A DNA stretch of 64,000 nt, from NCBI GenBank assembly GCA_039888615.1, contig JBDQQS010000003.1. One strand, written 5' to 3'. The translations under genes and the position numbers were made by a program. This stretch comes from Flavimaribacter sp039888615 (GTDB lineage: Bacteria > Pseudomonadota > Alphaproteobacteria > Rhizobiales > Rhizobiaceae). The notes below the pieces were generated by a model. It was not told where the DNA came from and did no database searches. It worked only from the letters and a program-made list of their open reading frames with translations. Shown piece by piece: positions 1 to 7,829 of this stretch. Numbering within the stretch: the stretch's first letter is position 1; the number at the start of each line of letters is the position of its first letter.

Positions 1-311
1 AGGCTGATAAGATCCTGATCGGAATTCGGTTGCGGCAGGATCGTGAAACGCAGAATCCGCTGATTGGTGTCCTTCAGGAGCACCTGCTGGAACATCTCGC
101 ACCGCATTTCCGATGATGCGCCGCTGCCGGAGCAATTGACGATCCAATTGCCGCCGGTTGCGGCCGGCGCTTCCTGCCCGTTTCTCGGCGTCTTGTTCGT
201 GGTGGCCTGCGCCAGAAGGATTTCGTCGCGGGCATGCGCGGTTGCGAGCGGCGTCACAGCCGCCGCAATCAGAAACACGCATCCAGCTTTCAAAATGTTT
301 ATGTAAGGCAC
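1..311 (-). CDS. Invasion-associated locus B (IalB) family protein, C-terminus outside window
   Basis: Partial gene running off the left edge. The minus-strand reading from a GTG at 309-311 gives a hydrophobic signal peptide (about residues 5-26, ending in an Ala-rich stretch) followed by WIVNCSGSG, a Cys-Glu-Met pair and FQQVLL. This W-x-x-x-C / C-x-M-x-Q pattern is typical of the IalB family, small exported proteins of alphaproteobacteria named after a Bartonella erythrocyte-invasion protein; in most relatives they have no proven role in invasion. The GTG is preferred because GGGGAG lies 9 nt upstream; a TTG seven codons later is the alternative. About 103 codons are visible of a family usually 170-220 aa long. 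Location is inferred to be periplasmic. Confidence 0.72.
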   Translation of the reverse strand, partial: MPYINILKAGCVFLIAAAVTPLATAHARDEILLAQATTNKTPRNGQEAPAATGGNWIVNCSGSGASSEMRCEMFQQVLLKDTNQRILRFTILPQPNSDQDLIS

Positions 312-542
312 AATATCAATCTCCCCTTTACCGCCTGTCGACAGACGGCCTTACCCGGACATCCCTTGGTCCCGACCGATCCGGCAAACTGAATTACGAC
401 CGGTGGGACTCATATCCGACAGTCGTCGGCTTCCACGCAACCATTAGAGCGTTTCGCGTTTCGATGGAAGCACCCGATGACGGGAAATCGATCCGCCTGC
501 AACCGCGCCGCCATATCCGTTCCGCAGTTCCTCAAGCCAGGA

Positions 543-1655
543 TCATGGGTCGAAGATCAAAACGACGTAGACGACGAAGATCACAAGATGAACCGCCCCC
601 TGCAACATGTTGGTCCTTCCGCCTCCGAAGGTCAGCGCGCTAACGAACATGGTGAGCAGAAGCAGGGTGAGATCGGTGTTGGTGAGGCCGAGTTGAATAG
701 GCTGATTGATGAACACCGAAATCGCGAGCGCGGCCGGAACCGTAAGCCCAATCGTCGCCAGCGCCGAACCGAGGCAGATATTCACCGCGCGCTGAAGGTA
801 GTTCTCCCGCGCTGAATGGAAGGCCGCCAGCGCCTCCGGCGCGAGAACCAGGCTGGCGATCAGCACGCCGCCAAGGGCGGCCGGCAACTGCCATGTTCCC
901 ACCGCAAAATTGGCGAGCAGCGCCATTTTCTTCGACAGCAGCACGATTGGCACGAGAATTCCGACCAGCAGGACTGCATGAAACAGGATCGAGTTCGCTT
1001 CGCCATGTGAATGATGCTTGACATCACCCTCGGAGGCGTCTTCAGCAAGCGGCTGAACGAAAAACGAGCGGTGCCGTCGGGTCTGCATGGCCAGAAAGGT
1101 GGCGTACAACACGATAGTGATGACGGCGAACAGTTCCGACTGCGTGTTGTTCAGACTGGCGTCGGACGTCGAAACCGTGAACTTCGGCAGGATCAATGAC
1201 ATGCTCGCAAGCGTCACCAGCACGGTCAAAAACGCATTGGCGCCGCGCAGGTTGAACTCCTGCTCGCGATGATGAAATCCGCCGACCAGGAGCACCACCC
1301 CGACGACGCCGTTCATGACGATCATGAGCACCGCCATCATGGTGTCCCTGGCAAGCGTCGGCGCGGCGTCGCCGCTCAGCATGATGGACGATATCAGGGC
1401 GACTTCAATCGTAATGACGGCGATCGTCAGGATTAGCGTGCCGAGCGGTTCCCCAAGCAGATCGGCAAGATGATCCGCATGCCGAACCGCGGAGAAGGAC
1501 ATAGCCATCATCACGCAGAACAACAGAACGAACAGCACAAGAAAGGTCGGCAGACTGAACGTGTCGCCGAACAGATAAGCCGCCGGACCATAGAGCAGGA
1601 TCGCCAGTACGACGCCTAGTAAAAGTGGTGTTTCCTTCCGTACATGCTTGAACAT
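543..1655 (-). CDS. CaCA-family cation:proton antiporter (ChaA/YrbG-like)
   Basis: Encodes 370 aa, close to the length of E. coli ChaA. It is a polytopic inner-membrane protein with two inverted-repeat halves. The first half carries the conserved acidic motif GEPLGTLILTIAVITIEVAL (about residues 70-90) and the second carries LAPEALAAFHSARENYLQRA followed by NICLGSALATIGLTVP. These are the alpha-repeat segments whose Glu residues bind Ca2+ or Na+ in this superfamily. A His/Glu-rich loop (KHHSHGE) lies between the halves. The frame is open for 63 codons further upstream, but the Met at 1653-1655 has GGAAG 6 nt upstream and immediately precedes typical membrane sequence, so it is chosen. The likely role is calcium/proton or sodium/proton exchange. 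The 185 bp upstream separate it from the next minus-strand gene. Confidence 0.85.
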   Translation of the reverse strand: MFKHVRKETPLLLGVVLAILLYGPAAYLFGDTFSLPTFLVLFVLLFCVMMAMSFSAVRHADHLADLLGEPLGTLILTIAVITIEVALISSIMLSGDAAPTLARDTMMAVLMIVMNGVVGVVLLVGGFHHREQEFNLRGANAFLTVLVTLASMSLILPKFTVSTSDASLNNTQSELFAVITIVLYATFLAMQTRRHRSFFVQPLAEDASEGDVKHHSHGEANSILFHAVLLVGILVPIVLLSKKMALLANFAVGTWQLPAALGGVLIASLVLAPEALAAFHSARENYLQRAVNICLGSALATIGLTVPAALAISVFINQPIQLGLTNTDLTLLLLTMFVSALTFGGGRTNMLQGAVHLVIFVVYVVLIFDP

Positions 1656-1840
1656 AAAAGGCTTCCAATAAAGGCAAAAAGACGATTGCGGATTTCTGAC
1701 TGCCACACTTTCTGCGATTTGCAAACCATGCGGAGCGGATAAGACGGCATTGTAGCTAATACGCTGAAGAAAATGTCTGAATTCAGCGCATAGAAGTGTG
1801 TTGTTCTTTGCCTGCCACCGCAAAATAGCGGCAGGCTTCG

Positions 1841-3322
1841 TCATACGACCGCGCTAACGATGAGTATGACGATTGACGCAACCATCCAGGACAGGATCGT
1901 GAACACGCCGTTCCAGCGCCAGGAGTGCACGGTCCCGGGAATACCGGTCACCCGGTAGAGCACCAGGGAAGACGCGCTGAACGGAGAGCCGGTCAGGTTC
2001 AGTCCCCAGCCGATCAGCAGCGAAAGGCCGAGCACGGAAGGCTCCAGACCGAGCCCCGGCATACCGACGAGAATCCCGCCGACAAACGTGACCGCCATCA
2101 TCGGCGGCAGGCCGATACAGGAGGCCAGTGGAATAATGGCTGCAACCAAAATGTAAACAAGCAGCGGGTTGACGCCATTCATGAATGTCGATTCCGAAAG
2201 CCAGGAATGGTCGACGAGCGAGGCGCCGAGAATGCCGATGAAACCCGCCAGTCCGAGTGTGGCGGCCTCGGGGCTGCCTGCCGGTATGGATTGCGTGAAG
2301 ACGCCTCGCGCGCGGCTGACGAATACTGGCCAGGGATGGGCGGGATTTTCAAGATACTGGACAAACAGCCAGACGACAGAAACGGGAGCCGCCGCTATCA
2401 TGATCCCCGAGACGAGCGGTATGCCGCTTGCGTGCCTGATCAGCCAGGCCAGGCCCACCAGCGCCGCGCTGACGCCCAGAAAGCGTCCGATCGCCGCATG
2501 AGGGAAATCGGGTGGCGGAACGGCGGGTATCGGCACGCCCTCGCGCACGAGTTTCTGGCGCGCCCGGTGACCGGTCAGGCGGTCTTCCCCCCAACCGACC
2601 CCAAGCAGGACGATCGCCATCAGTACGCCGGCGATCGCAATGACCAAAGCGTTTGCTCCCGGCACGGTAGTAATGACGACGGCCTGGGCGATCGCCGTCG
2701 GCGCCCATACGTTGAACCAGGAAAACCCCCTGCTCAGCGCGCTGATCTGTCGCCGCAAACGGATTTCCGATAATTGAGGCGTAGTGACGGACGCTGCATC
2801 CACGCCGCGCTTGATCAGCGGGCCGAGAAGGCTGATCGCTCCGAAGTTCAAAAGCACGCCCATGAAATGTCCGCCAAGATGCAGTGCGATGTAGCGTCTG
2901 CCAGGCGGTTGGCTGGTGAGGTAGGAGCCAATCGCCAGAACCGAGGACGACGAGTTGGCGCCGGCGCGCAGGCTCGTCAGCAGCATCATGAAGGCGGCGA
3001 GATAGGCGGCCCGGGACAGATCGTCGACGACGTGTTGTATGCCGTCGGCGTCGGCGCCCCAGAGCGCAATCGCCGTCACCAGCGCGGCTATCGCCAGCAG
3101 CGCCCGTTCTCTCAAGTGGAAATATGACTGGCAAACCACGCAAAAAATGACGAAAAGCACGCCGCCTGCCAGCTTCGCCGACCATGAGGGTTCGAATACG
3201 CTCCATATCGCGGCCATGCAAAGCAGGCCACAGCAAGTTGCAATCAAGGCGCTGAGGCGACCGCCGCCGTTGGATGGGGGCGTGGAGGCGGCGTTCGGGT
3301 CAGTAGCCAATGGCGCAGCCAT
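1841..3322 (-). CDS. Polytopic membrane protein of unknown function, transporter-like
   Basis: A 493-aa protein with roughly 10-12 hydrophobic segments and a short polar N-terminus. Two Gly/Pro-rich membrane segments near the C-terminus (GLPPMMAVTFVGGILVGMPG and IGWGLNLTGSPFSASSLVLY) resemble the re-entrant hairpins of anion and dicarboxylate transporters, but I cannot assign a family with confidence. The ATG at 3320-3322 lies inside the last codons of the upstream gamma-glutamyltransferase gene (23-nt overlap), and no strong Shine-Dalgarno sequence is visible, which suggests translational coupling. The neighbour suggests transport of an amino acid, peptide or gamma-glutamyl product, but this is inference only. 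Confidence 0.6.
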   Translation of the reverse strand: MAAPLATDPNAASTPPSNGGGRLSALIATCCGLLCMAAIWSVFEPSWSAKLAGGVLFVIFCVVCQSYFHLRERALLAIAALVTAIALWGADADGIQHVVDDLSRAAYLAAFMMLLTSLRAGANSSSSVLAIGSYLTSQPPGRRYIALHLGGHFMGVLLNFGAISLLGPLIKRGVDAASVTTPQLSEIRLRRQISALSRGFSWFNVWAPTAIAQAVVITTVPGANALVIAIAGVLMAIVLLGVGWGEDRLTGHRARQKLVREGVPIPAVPPPDFPHAAIGRFLGVSAALVGLAWLIRHASGIPLVSGIMIAAAPVSVVWLFVQYLENPAHPWPVFVSRARGVFTQSIPAGSPEAATLGLAGFIGILGASLVDHSWLSESTFMNGVNPLLVYILVAAIIPLASCIGLPPMMAVTFVGGILVGMPGLGLEPSVLGLSLLIGWGLNLTGSPFSASSLVLYRVTGIPGTVHSWRWNGVFTILSWMVASIVILIVSAVV

Positions 3323-4919
3323 CTTTTCGCGGGTCGGACGCGCCAGTCAGCACATTGTTTCGCCAGTCTATATGGATCGCCTGCGCGCCCCCGATCGGGC
3401 GCGCCGCCGTTTCGATGCGGTGGCCGCGGGCAATGAGTCTCTCGCGGATCGCGGCTGGGACCGCTTTTTCCATTTCGACGGCGCCTGTCGCAGGATTGAC
3501 CATGAAGCGCGGCAGGTCCATCGCCTCCTGCAGGTCGTATCCATAGTCATAATAGCGCGTAAGAAACTGCATATGTCCGAAAGCCTGGTAGTGACCGCCC
3601 ATTACGCCGTAGGACATCACAGCCTTGCCGTCGCGTGCGATCATGCCGGGAATCAGCGTATGCAGCGGCCGCTTGCGCGGAGCAACGCAATTGGGATGCC
3701 CTTCGGCCAGACTGAATCCCGTGCCGCGATTGTGCAGAAGCACGCCGGAACGCGGCGCAACAAGGCCGCTTCCGAAACTGCTGAAAAGCGAGTTAATGAA
3801 ACTGCAGACGTTGCGTTGCCTGTCGACAACGGTGATGTAGACCGTATCGCGATGGTTCGGCAATTCCAGCTCCCTTGGGGGCGGCGTGGCCCGGAACCGG
3901 TTGATCGACGCATAGAGTTCGTGCGCCGCGTTCCGCGACAGCAAGGCCTCGACCGGTATCTCGGAAAAATCCGGATCGCCTACATAGATGTTGCGAACCC
4001 TGTAGGCCAACCGGCACGCTTCCAGTTCCGTATGTATCCGTTCGACGGAAATAGGACCCGCCGCATCAACCTCGGCCTCCGACATGAGATTGAGCAACAT
4101 CAGCGCCGTGACGCCCTGGCCTGCGGGAGGGCACTGATAGACAGTATCGCCTCTGAATTCGGAAGATATCGGCGTGACATAGTCGCCCCGCGTCTCGGCG
4201 AAATCGGCAAGCGAGTGCAAACCGCCAAGTGACTGAAGATACCCGACAATATCCTCCGCGATCCATCCGGAATAGAAGACGTCGCGGCCTTCCTCCCCGA
4301 TCGCGCGTAGCGACCGCGCCAGCCTCGGCTGCTTGTGAACACCGCCAAGTTCGGGAATTTGCCCGTTGTTGAGGAAAATGTCAGCCGTTGACGAGTCATC
4401 CGCCAGAAACGCCTCCGCGGCCGCGAAATCGGAATGAACACGCGAGGAAATCGGGTAACCGTTCTCCGCGTAGAAGATGGCGGGTTTCAGCAATTCGCCA
4501 AGTTTCATCGAACCGTGATCGCGGCACAATTGCGACCAGGCGTCGACTGCGCCGGGCGTCGTCACCGCGTGCGGCGAGCGCTGCGGTATCCGGGCGATCC
4601 CCTGCTCCCGGAACCACGAATGTTCCGCGGCCATCGGCGCGCGGCCCGACCCGTTAAAGGCGATCGGGTCAACAGAGCCCTGCGGCGCATAGAGACAGAA
4701 GCAGTCGCCTCCGATGCCGGTCGAGCCCGGCTCGACCACGCACTGGACGGCGCAGGCTGCGATCGCCGCGTCCATGGCGTTGCCGCCCCGCAACAACACC
4801 TGTATCGCAGTTTGTGTAGACAGCGGATGAGACGTCGCGGCCATCCCGCCGGTCGCGACGACCGGGGAACGACCGGGAAGTGACAAATCTCTCAACGCTG
4901 ACCTCCGGAAAACGGGCAA
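3300..4919 (-). CDS. ggt: Gamma-glutamyltransferase / glutathione hydrolase family (YwrD-like)
   Basis: A 539-aa Ntn hydrolase. Visible family blocks are the N-terminal substrate region (GGNAMDAAIAACAVQCVVEP, then GSTGIGGDCF), the processing site, and the small-subunit block VDRQRNVCSFINSLFSSFGS. The autoprocessing nucleophile is predicted to be the Thr in HRDTVYITVVD. Classical GGTs have T-T-H-x-S/T here; T-V-Y-I-T is the form I recall from the Bacillus YwrD-type subgroup. No Sec signal peptide is obvious (the N-terminus is MPVFRRSALRDLSLPGRSP), unlike the periplasmic E. coli enzyme, so it may be cytoplasmic. The expected role is cleavage of gamma-glutamyl bonds, for example in glutathione. 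It is the first gene of a pair with the overlapping membrane-protein gene downstream. Confidence 0.88.
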   Translation of the reverse strand: MPVFRRSALRDLSLPGRSPVVATGGMAATSHPLSTQTAIQVLLRGGNAMDAAIAACAVQCVVEPGSTGIGGDCFCLYAPQGSVDPIAFNGSGRAPMAAEHSWFREQGIARIPQRSPHAVTTPGAVDAWSQLCRDHGSMKLGELLKPAIFYAENGYPISSRVHSDFAAAEAFLADDSSTADIFLNNGQIPELGGVHKQPRLARSLRAIGEEGRDVFYSGWIAEDIVGYLQSLGGLHSLADFAETRGDYVTPISSEFRGDTVYQCPPAGQGVTALMLLNLMSEAEVDAAGPISVERIHTELEACRLAYRVRNIYVGDPDFSEIPVEALLSRNAAHELYASINRFRATPPPRELELPNHRDTVYITVVDRQRNVCSFINSLFSSFGSGLVAPRSGVLLHNRGTGFSLAEGHPNCVAPRKRPLHTLIPGMIARDGKAVMSYGVMGGHYQAFGHMQFLTRYYDYGYDLQEAMDLPRFMVNPATGAVEMEKAVPAAIRERLIARGHRIETAARPIGGAQAIHIDWRNNVLTGASDPRKDGCAIGY

Positions 4920-5096
4920 GAACTGGACTTGTCTTTCCTATCGCGAATTGCAAACGAATGACCAGCCTGAAGTTGACGCTCACGCCGGATCAACTCGCCG
5001 TCACGCAGCCCTAACGCGAGTGTGTATAGCCGTGAGTGGCGGGAAATTCCGCCGATGCGTATCGTAACGGTAGAAATTCCAACCGGGAGATAAATC

Positions 5097-5624
5097 ATGT
5101 CAATTCGTTCCTTGTTCCTCGCGACCGCCTTTGTCGCGGGAAGCGCAACGCTGGCGTTTGCAGGCCAGCAATATGTCGACAGCAGCGGCTACGCCGCCTC
5201 TGGTTTCGACGTCGTGGCCTATTTCGACATGGAGCAGTCCGAGGTCGGCAAACCGCAGCCGGAAGCCGTGCGCGGCAATTCAGCCTATACGGCGGAGTAC
5301 AACGGAGCCACTTGGGCTTTCTCGTCTGCCGACAACCGGGACCGTTTTGTCGCCGATCCGGGCATGTACGCGCCGCAATATGACGGTCATTGCGCTTATG
5401 GCGTTTCCAAGGGCGGCAAGGTGCCAGCCAATCCCAACCTGTGGCGGATCGTCGACAGCAAGCTCTATCTCAACATTACGAAGCCCGTGGTCGGTTTCTG
5501 GGAAGATGATATTTCCGGCAACCTGTCCCTCGCCCAGTCAAACTGGAGCGGCATCGAGAGTTCACCCGCCTCGGAAGCGGAAATTCCACAATATGACGGT
5601 CCGATCGGCCCGGTTTCCAACTAG
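5097..5624 (+). CDS. Exported YHS-domain protein
   Basis: A 175-aa protein with a clear Sec signal peptide (residues 1-22, ending LAFA-GQ). The mature part contains the YHS signature: GYAASGFDVVAYF, an Asn-Gly-Ala-Thr-Trp-Ala-Phe strand, then FVADPGMYAPQYDGHCAYG. YHS domains are small, often metal-linked folds found in periplasmic proteins and heavy-metal ATPases. The protein ends with a Pro/Glu-rich tail. Start: ATG preceded by GGGAGA 6 nt upstream. It is monocistronic and converges on the HupE-like gene. Substrate or metal is unknown. Confidence 0.8.
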   Translation: MSIRSLFLATAFVAGSATLAFAGQQYVDSSGYAASGFDVVAYFDMEQSEVGKPQPEAVRGNSAYTAEYNGATWAFSSADNRDRFVADPGMYAPQYDGHCAYGVSKGGKVPANPNLWRIVDSKLYLNITKPVVGFWEDDISGNLSLAQSNWSGIESSPASEAEIPQYDGPIGPVSN

Positions 5625-5680
5625 CAATCATCAGGCGTTCGACGGAGGGCTGGTCCTTCCGGCGGACGTAAGACTGAACA

Positions 5681-6901
5681 TCAGACCGGACTGGCGACGC
5701 GCAGGGCGATCCACCAGCCGGACACCGCTGCGATGAACAGCAGAACCGAAAGACGCGCCATCTGTACGGATTTGGGGGTTAGTTCGAAAAGCAGGGCGAC
5801 GGTGGCCAGAACGATTGCCAGAATGGTGATCTGGCCAAGTTCTATGCCGATGTTGAAGGCGACCAGCGACAGCGTGAGGTGTGGCGACGAAGGCCCAAGT
5901 ATGTCTGTCAGCACAAACGAGAACCCGAGGCCGTGCAACAGGCCGATGAGGCCAAACACCCATGGTGAGCCCGCCCTGCCCGCCAGCGCGGAAATAGCTG
6001 CATAGAGAACGGAGACGGCTATCGCCGTTTCCACGGCGGGAATGAACCAGAACCATTGCGGCGTGAGACCGGAGAACGATGCAATCAGCGTGATCGAGTG
6101 ACCGACCGTAAAGGCGCTCACCATCCAGAAGAGATTCCAGGTCACGCCAACCGCCAGGGCGATCGCCACGACGAGCAGAACATGGTCGGGGCCTTCCGCG
6201 ATATGCCGTACACCCTGCAACAGAAATGTCCTGAAGGCGTAAAGCCGGCTGCCGTTGATCGCAACGCCGCCCACCAGTTGACCGGCCTTGACATAGGCGA
6301 CCGGAGACGTCTGCCGCGCATCGATGATGACGTTTTCCATTGTCATGATGGGGTCCAGACGTATGGCCGGAAAACCGGACCGCACATCGATTGTGCCGGA
6401 CAGCGGCTCTTGTGAAAGGACAATCCTCGCCTCGACAAGAGCTTCTCCGAAAAGCGGGTCGCCTTCTGCGCCAGCGAGAGCGAGTTGCTCTTCGATGTCT
6501 GAAGGACGTGAAAAGTCCCTGTGCTGGGTTCGGTCAATCAGCCGCATGGCCGTCACGCGCGGGGACAGGTCTCCCCCGGCGTGCCGCCATATCAGGGAGC
6601 GCTCGACGCGACGGGCGAGTTCCTCCCGGCTGTCCGCCACAGCCTCGGACGCCAGTCTGTAGTATTGCGTGGCGCCTGTCTGCTCCATAACAAGCAGGGA
6701 AGACGTCAGGGGCTCTCCCGTCCGTTGCCACCTGACAATGAGATCGGCGAACACGAGCGGCGCAGGAATCTGCACATAGGCGACCGTTCTGTTATCCTCG
6801 ACAGCGACAAGAATCGTCCGGCTCCGCACATCTTCCGAAAAATGCGCCTTTGCAGGAAGACAGACGGCCAACAGCGTGGCTATCGCGATGATGAGTTTCA
6901 T
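5681..6901 (-). CDS. HupE/UreJ-type membrane protein with signal peptide and exported N-terminal domain
   Basis: A 406-aa protein. It has a signal peptide (residues 1-19), an exported beta-rich domain to about residue 210, then six or so membrane helices. The membrane part carries the HupE/UreJ family motifs GVRHIAEGPDHVLLVVAIAL, SAFTVGHSITL and GLLHGLGFSFVL; their His, Asp and Glu residues are expected to coordinate nickel or another divalent cation. Long versions with an N-terminal exported domain are common outside hydrogenase and urease operons, and no hydrogenase or urease gene is visible here. The likely role is metal transport or an accessory function. It is convergent with the YHS gene 56 bp away. 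Confidence 0.8.
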   Translation of the reverse strand: MKLIIAIATLLAVCLPAKAHFSEDVRSRTILVAVEDNRTVAYVQIPAPLVFADLIVRWQRTGEPLTSSLLVMEQTGATQYYRLASEAVADSREELARRVERSLIWRHAGGDLSPRVTAMRLIDRTQHRDFSRPSDIEEQLALAGAEGDPLFGEALVEARIVLSQEPLSGTIDVRSGFPAIRLDPIMTMENVIIDARQTSPVAYVKAGQLVGGVAINGSRLYAFRTFLLQGVRHIAEGPDHVLLVVAIALAVGVTWNLFWMVSAFTVGHSITLIASFSGLTPQWFWFIPAVETAIAVSVLYAAISALAGRAGSPWVFGLIGLLHGLGFSFVLTDILGPSSPHLTLSLVAFNIGIELGQITILAIVLATVALLFELTPKSVQMARLSVLLFIAAVSGWWIALRVASPV

Positions 6902-7056
6902 GAACCCGCCTTGTGTCGCGGAACTGTACGCCCCATGACGCTCTCAGTGAAGCGGATCTATCCACATCGACTGGCCGATTGCGCGTTCACATTGCACCGG
7001 CGAGCCTGTAAACGGTAGAGCTGTCGATATCTGTTGATCAAAAGGATACTTTAACA

Positions 7057-7536
7057 ATGCTCAGCATCTGGAATTTTCGTCGGATTTCCAGCCGCCAGTT
7101 TAACCATGGCGCAATGGCGCTGATTTCAGGCATCAGCCTGTGTCTCCTCGTCGCCTCGCAGGCAGCGGCGCTGGAATACAAGCGCCTTGAACCATTGCTG
7201 GAAACCGGCGAAACGATCATCGGTCAGACCTTTGTCTATCCGCAGGACAGCCCTGCCGAAGTGACCGCAGTGATCGTGACGATGTTGCCGGGCGAGGAAA
7301 CGGGGTGGCACATTCACGAAGTTCCGCTGTTTGGATATGTGCTCGAAGGCGAACTGACCGTCGATTACGGCGCCGAGGGCAAGAAAACCTACAAGGTGGG
7401 CGACACCCTTATGGAAGCGCTCAACCACCCGCATAACGGCGTCAATACCGGTACGGGCGTCATGAGAATTCTGGCGGTTTTCATGTCGAGCGAGAACGGC
7501 GTCAAGACGAAACCGGTCGAAGAGCCGGCTGATTGA
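7057..7536 (+). CDS. Exported cupin-domain protein
   Basis: A 159-aa protein. An N-terminal hydrophobic segment (about residues 20-37, ending SQAAALE) looks like a signal peptide after a longer polar start. The rest is one cupin_2 barrel: motif 1 is PGEETGWHIHEVPLFGYVLE with two His and one Glu, and motif 2 is ALNHPHNGVNTG. These side chains form the usual metal site. Function is unknown; small periplasmic cupins of this kind may bind a metal or a small ligand. It is separated by 293 bp from the pseudo-ABC gene and by 155 bp from the divergent HupE-like gene. Confidence 0.8.
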   Translation: MLSIWNFRRISSRQFNHGAMALISGISLCLLVASQAAALEYKRLEPLLETGETIIGQTFVYPQDSPAEVTAVIVTMLPGEETGWHIHEVPLFGYVLEGELTVDYGAEGKKTYKVGDTLMEALNHPHNGVNTGTGVMRILAVFMSSENGVKTKPVEEPAD

Positions 7537-7829
7537 TCGCACGCGCCGGACAAATATATTGCGCGGCAAAATGAAAACGTTCAGAATTGCGCGGGGTAAA
7601 ACAATTACTGGATTCGTTGCTTCGCCTGTTGTCATCTGCGACAACGCATTCCTTGTGGCGACATGCAAGAATTGCCGTCAGGCGCCATCGGATCCGCAGG
7701 AGAGGGTTATTTGATTTACCGGCTTCGCATAGGTGAGCATGCAGGGCGCATGCCCAAACGCATGCCTGGGCAAACGCACAGTCGGCTCATGCCGTGTGCT
7801 GCTACACATCTGACGAACCGGAAAAAGTG
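7537..7829 (+). promoter_or_regulatory. Intergenic leader before the pseudo-ABC / cAMP locus
   Basis: This 293-bp stretch has no convincing coding capacity and is less GC-rich than its surroundings in its first half. Its distal part holds three GCATGC hexamers in regular phase (separate entry). I expect it to contain the promoter for the 7830-11152 genes, but I cannot place -35/-10 boxes with confidence. Confidence 0.45.
7737..7765. repeat. Three phased GCATGC palindromes
   Basis: GCATGC occurs at 7737-7742, 7748-7753 and 7760-7765, so the starts are 11 and 12 bp apart, close to one DNA turn. The array ends about 65 bp before the ATG of the pseudo-ABC gene. Regular phasing of a self-complementary hexamer suggests a cooperative binding site for a dimeric regulator, but no such regulator is identified in the window. 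Confidence 0.5.

Noticed and set aside
5681..6901. Part of a hydrogenase or urease operon (HupE/UreJ)
   Set aside because: No hydrogenase or urease structural or accessory gene is present on either side.
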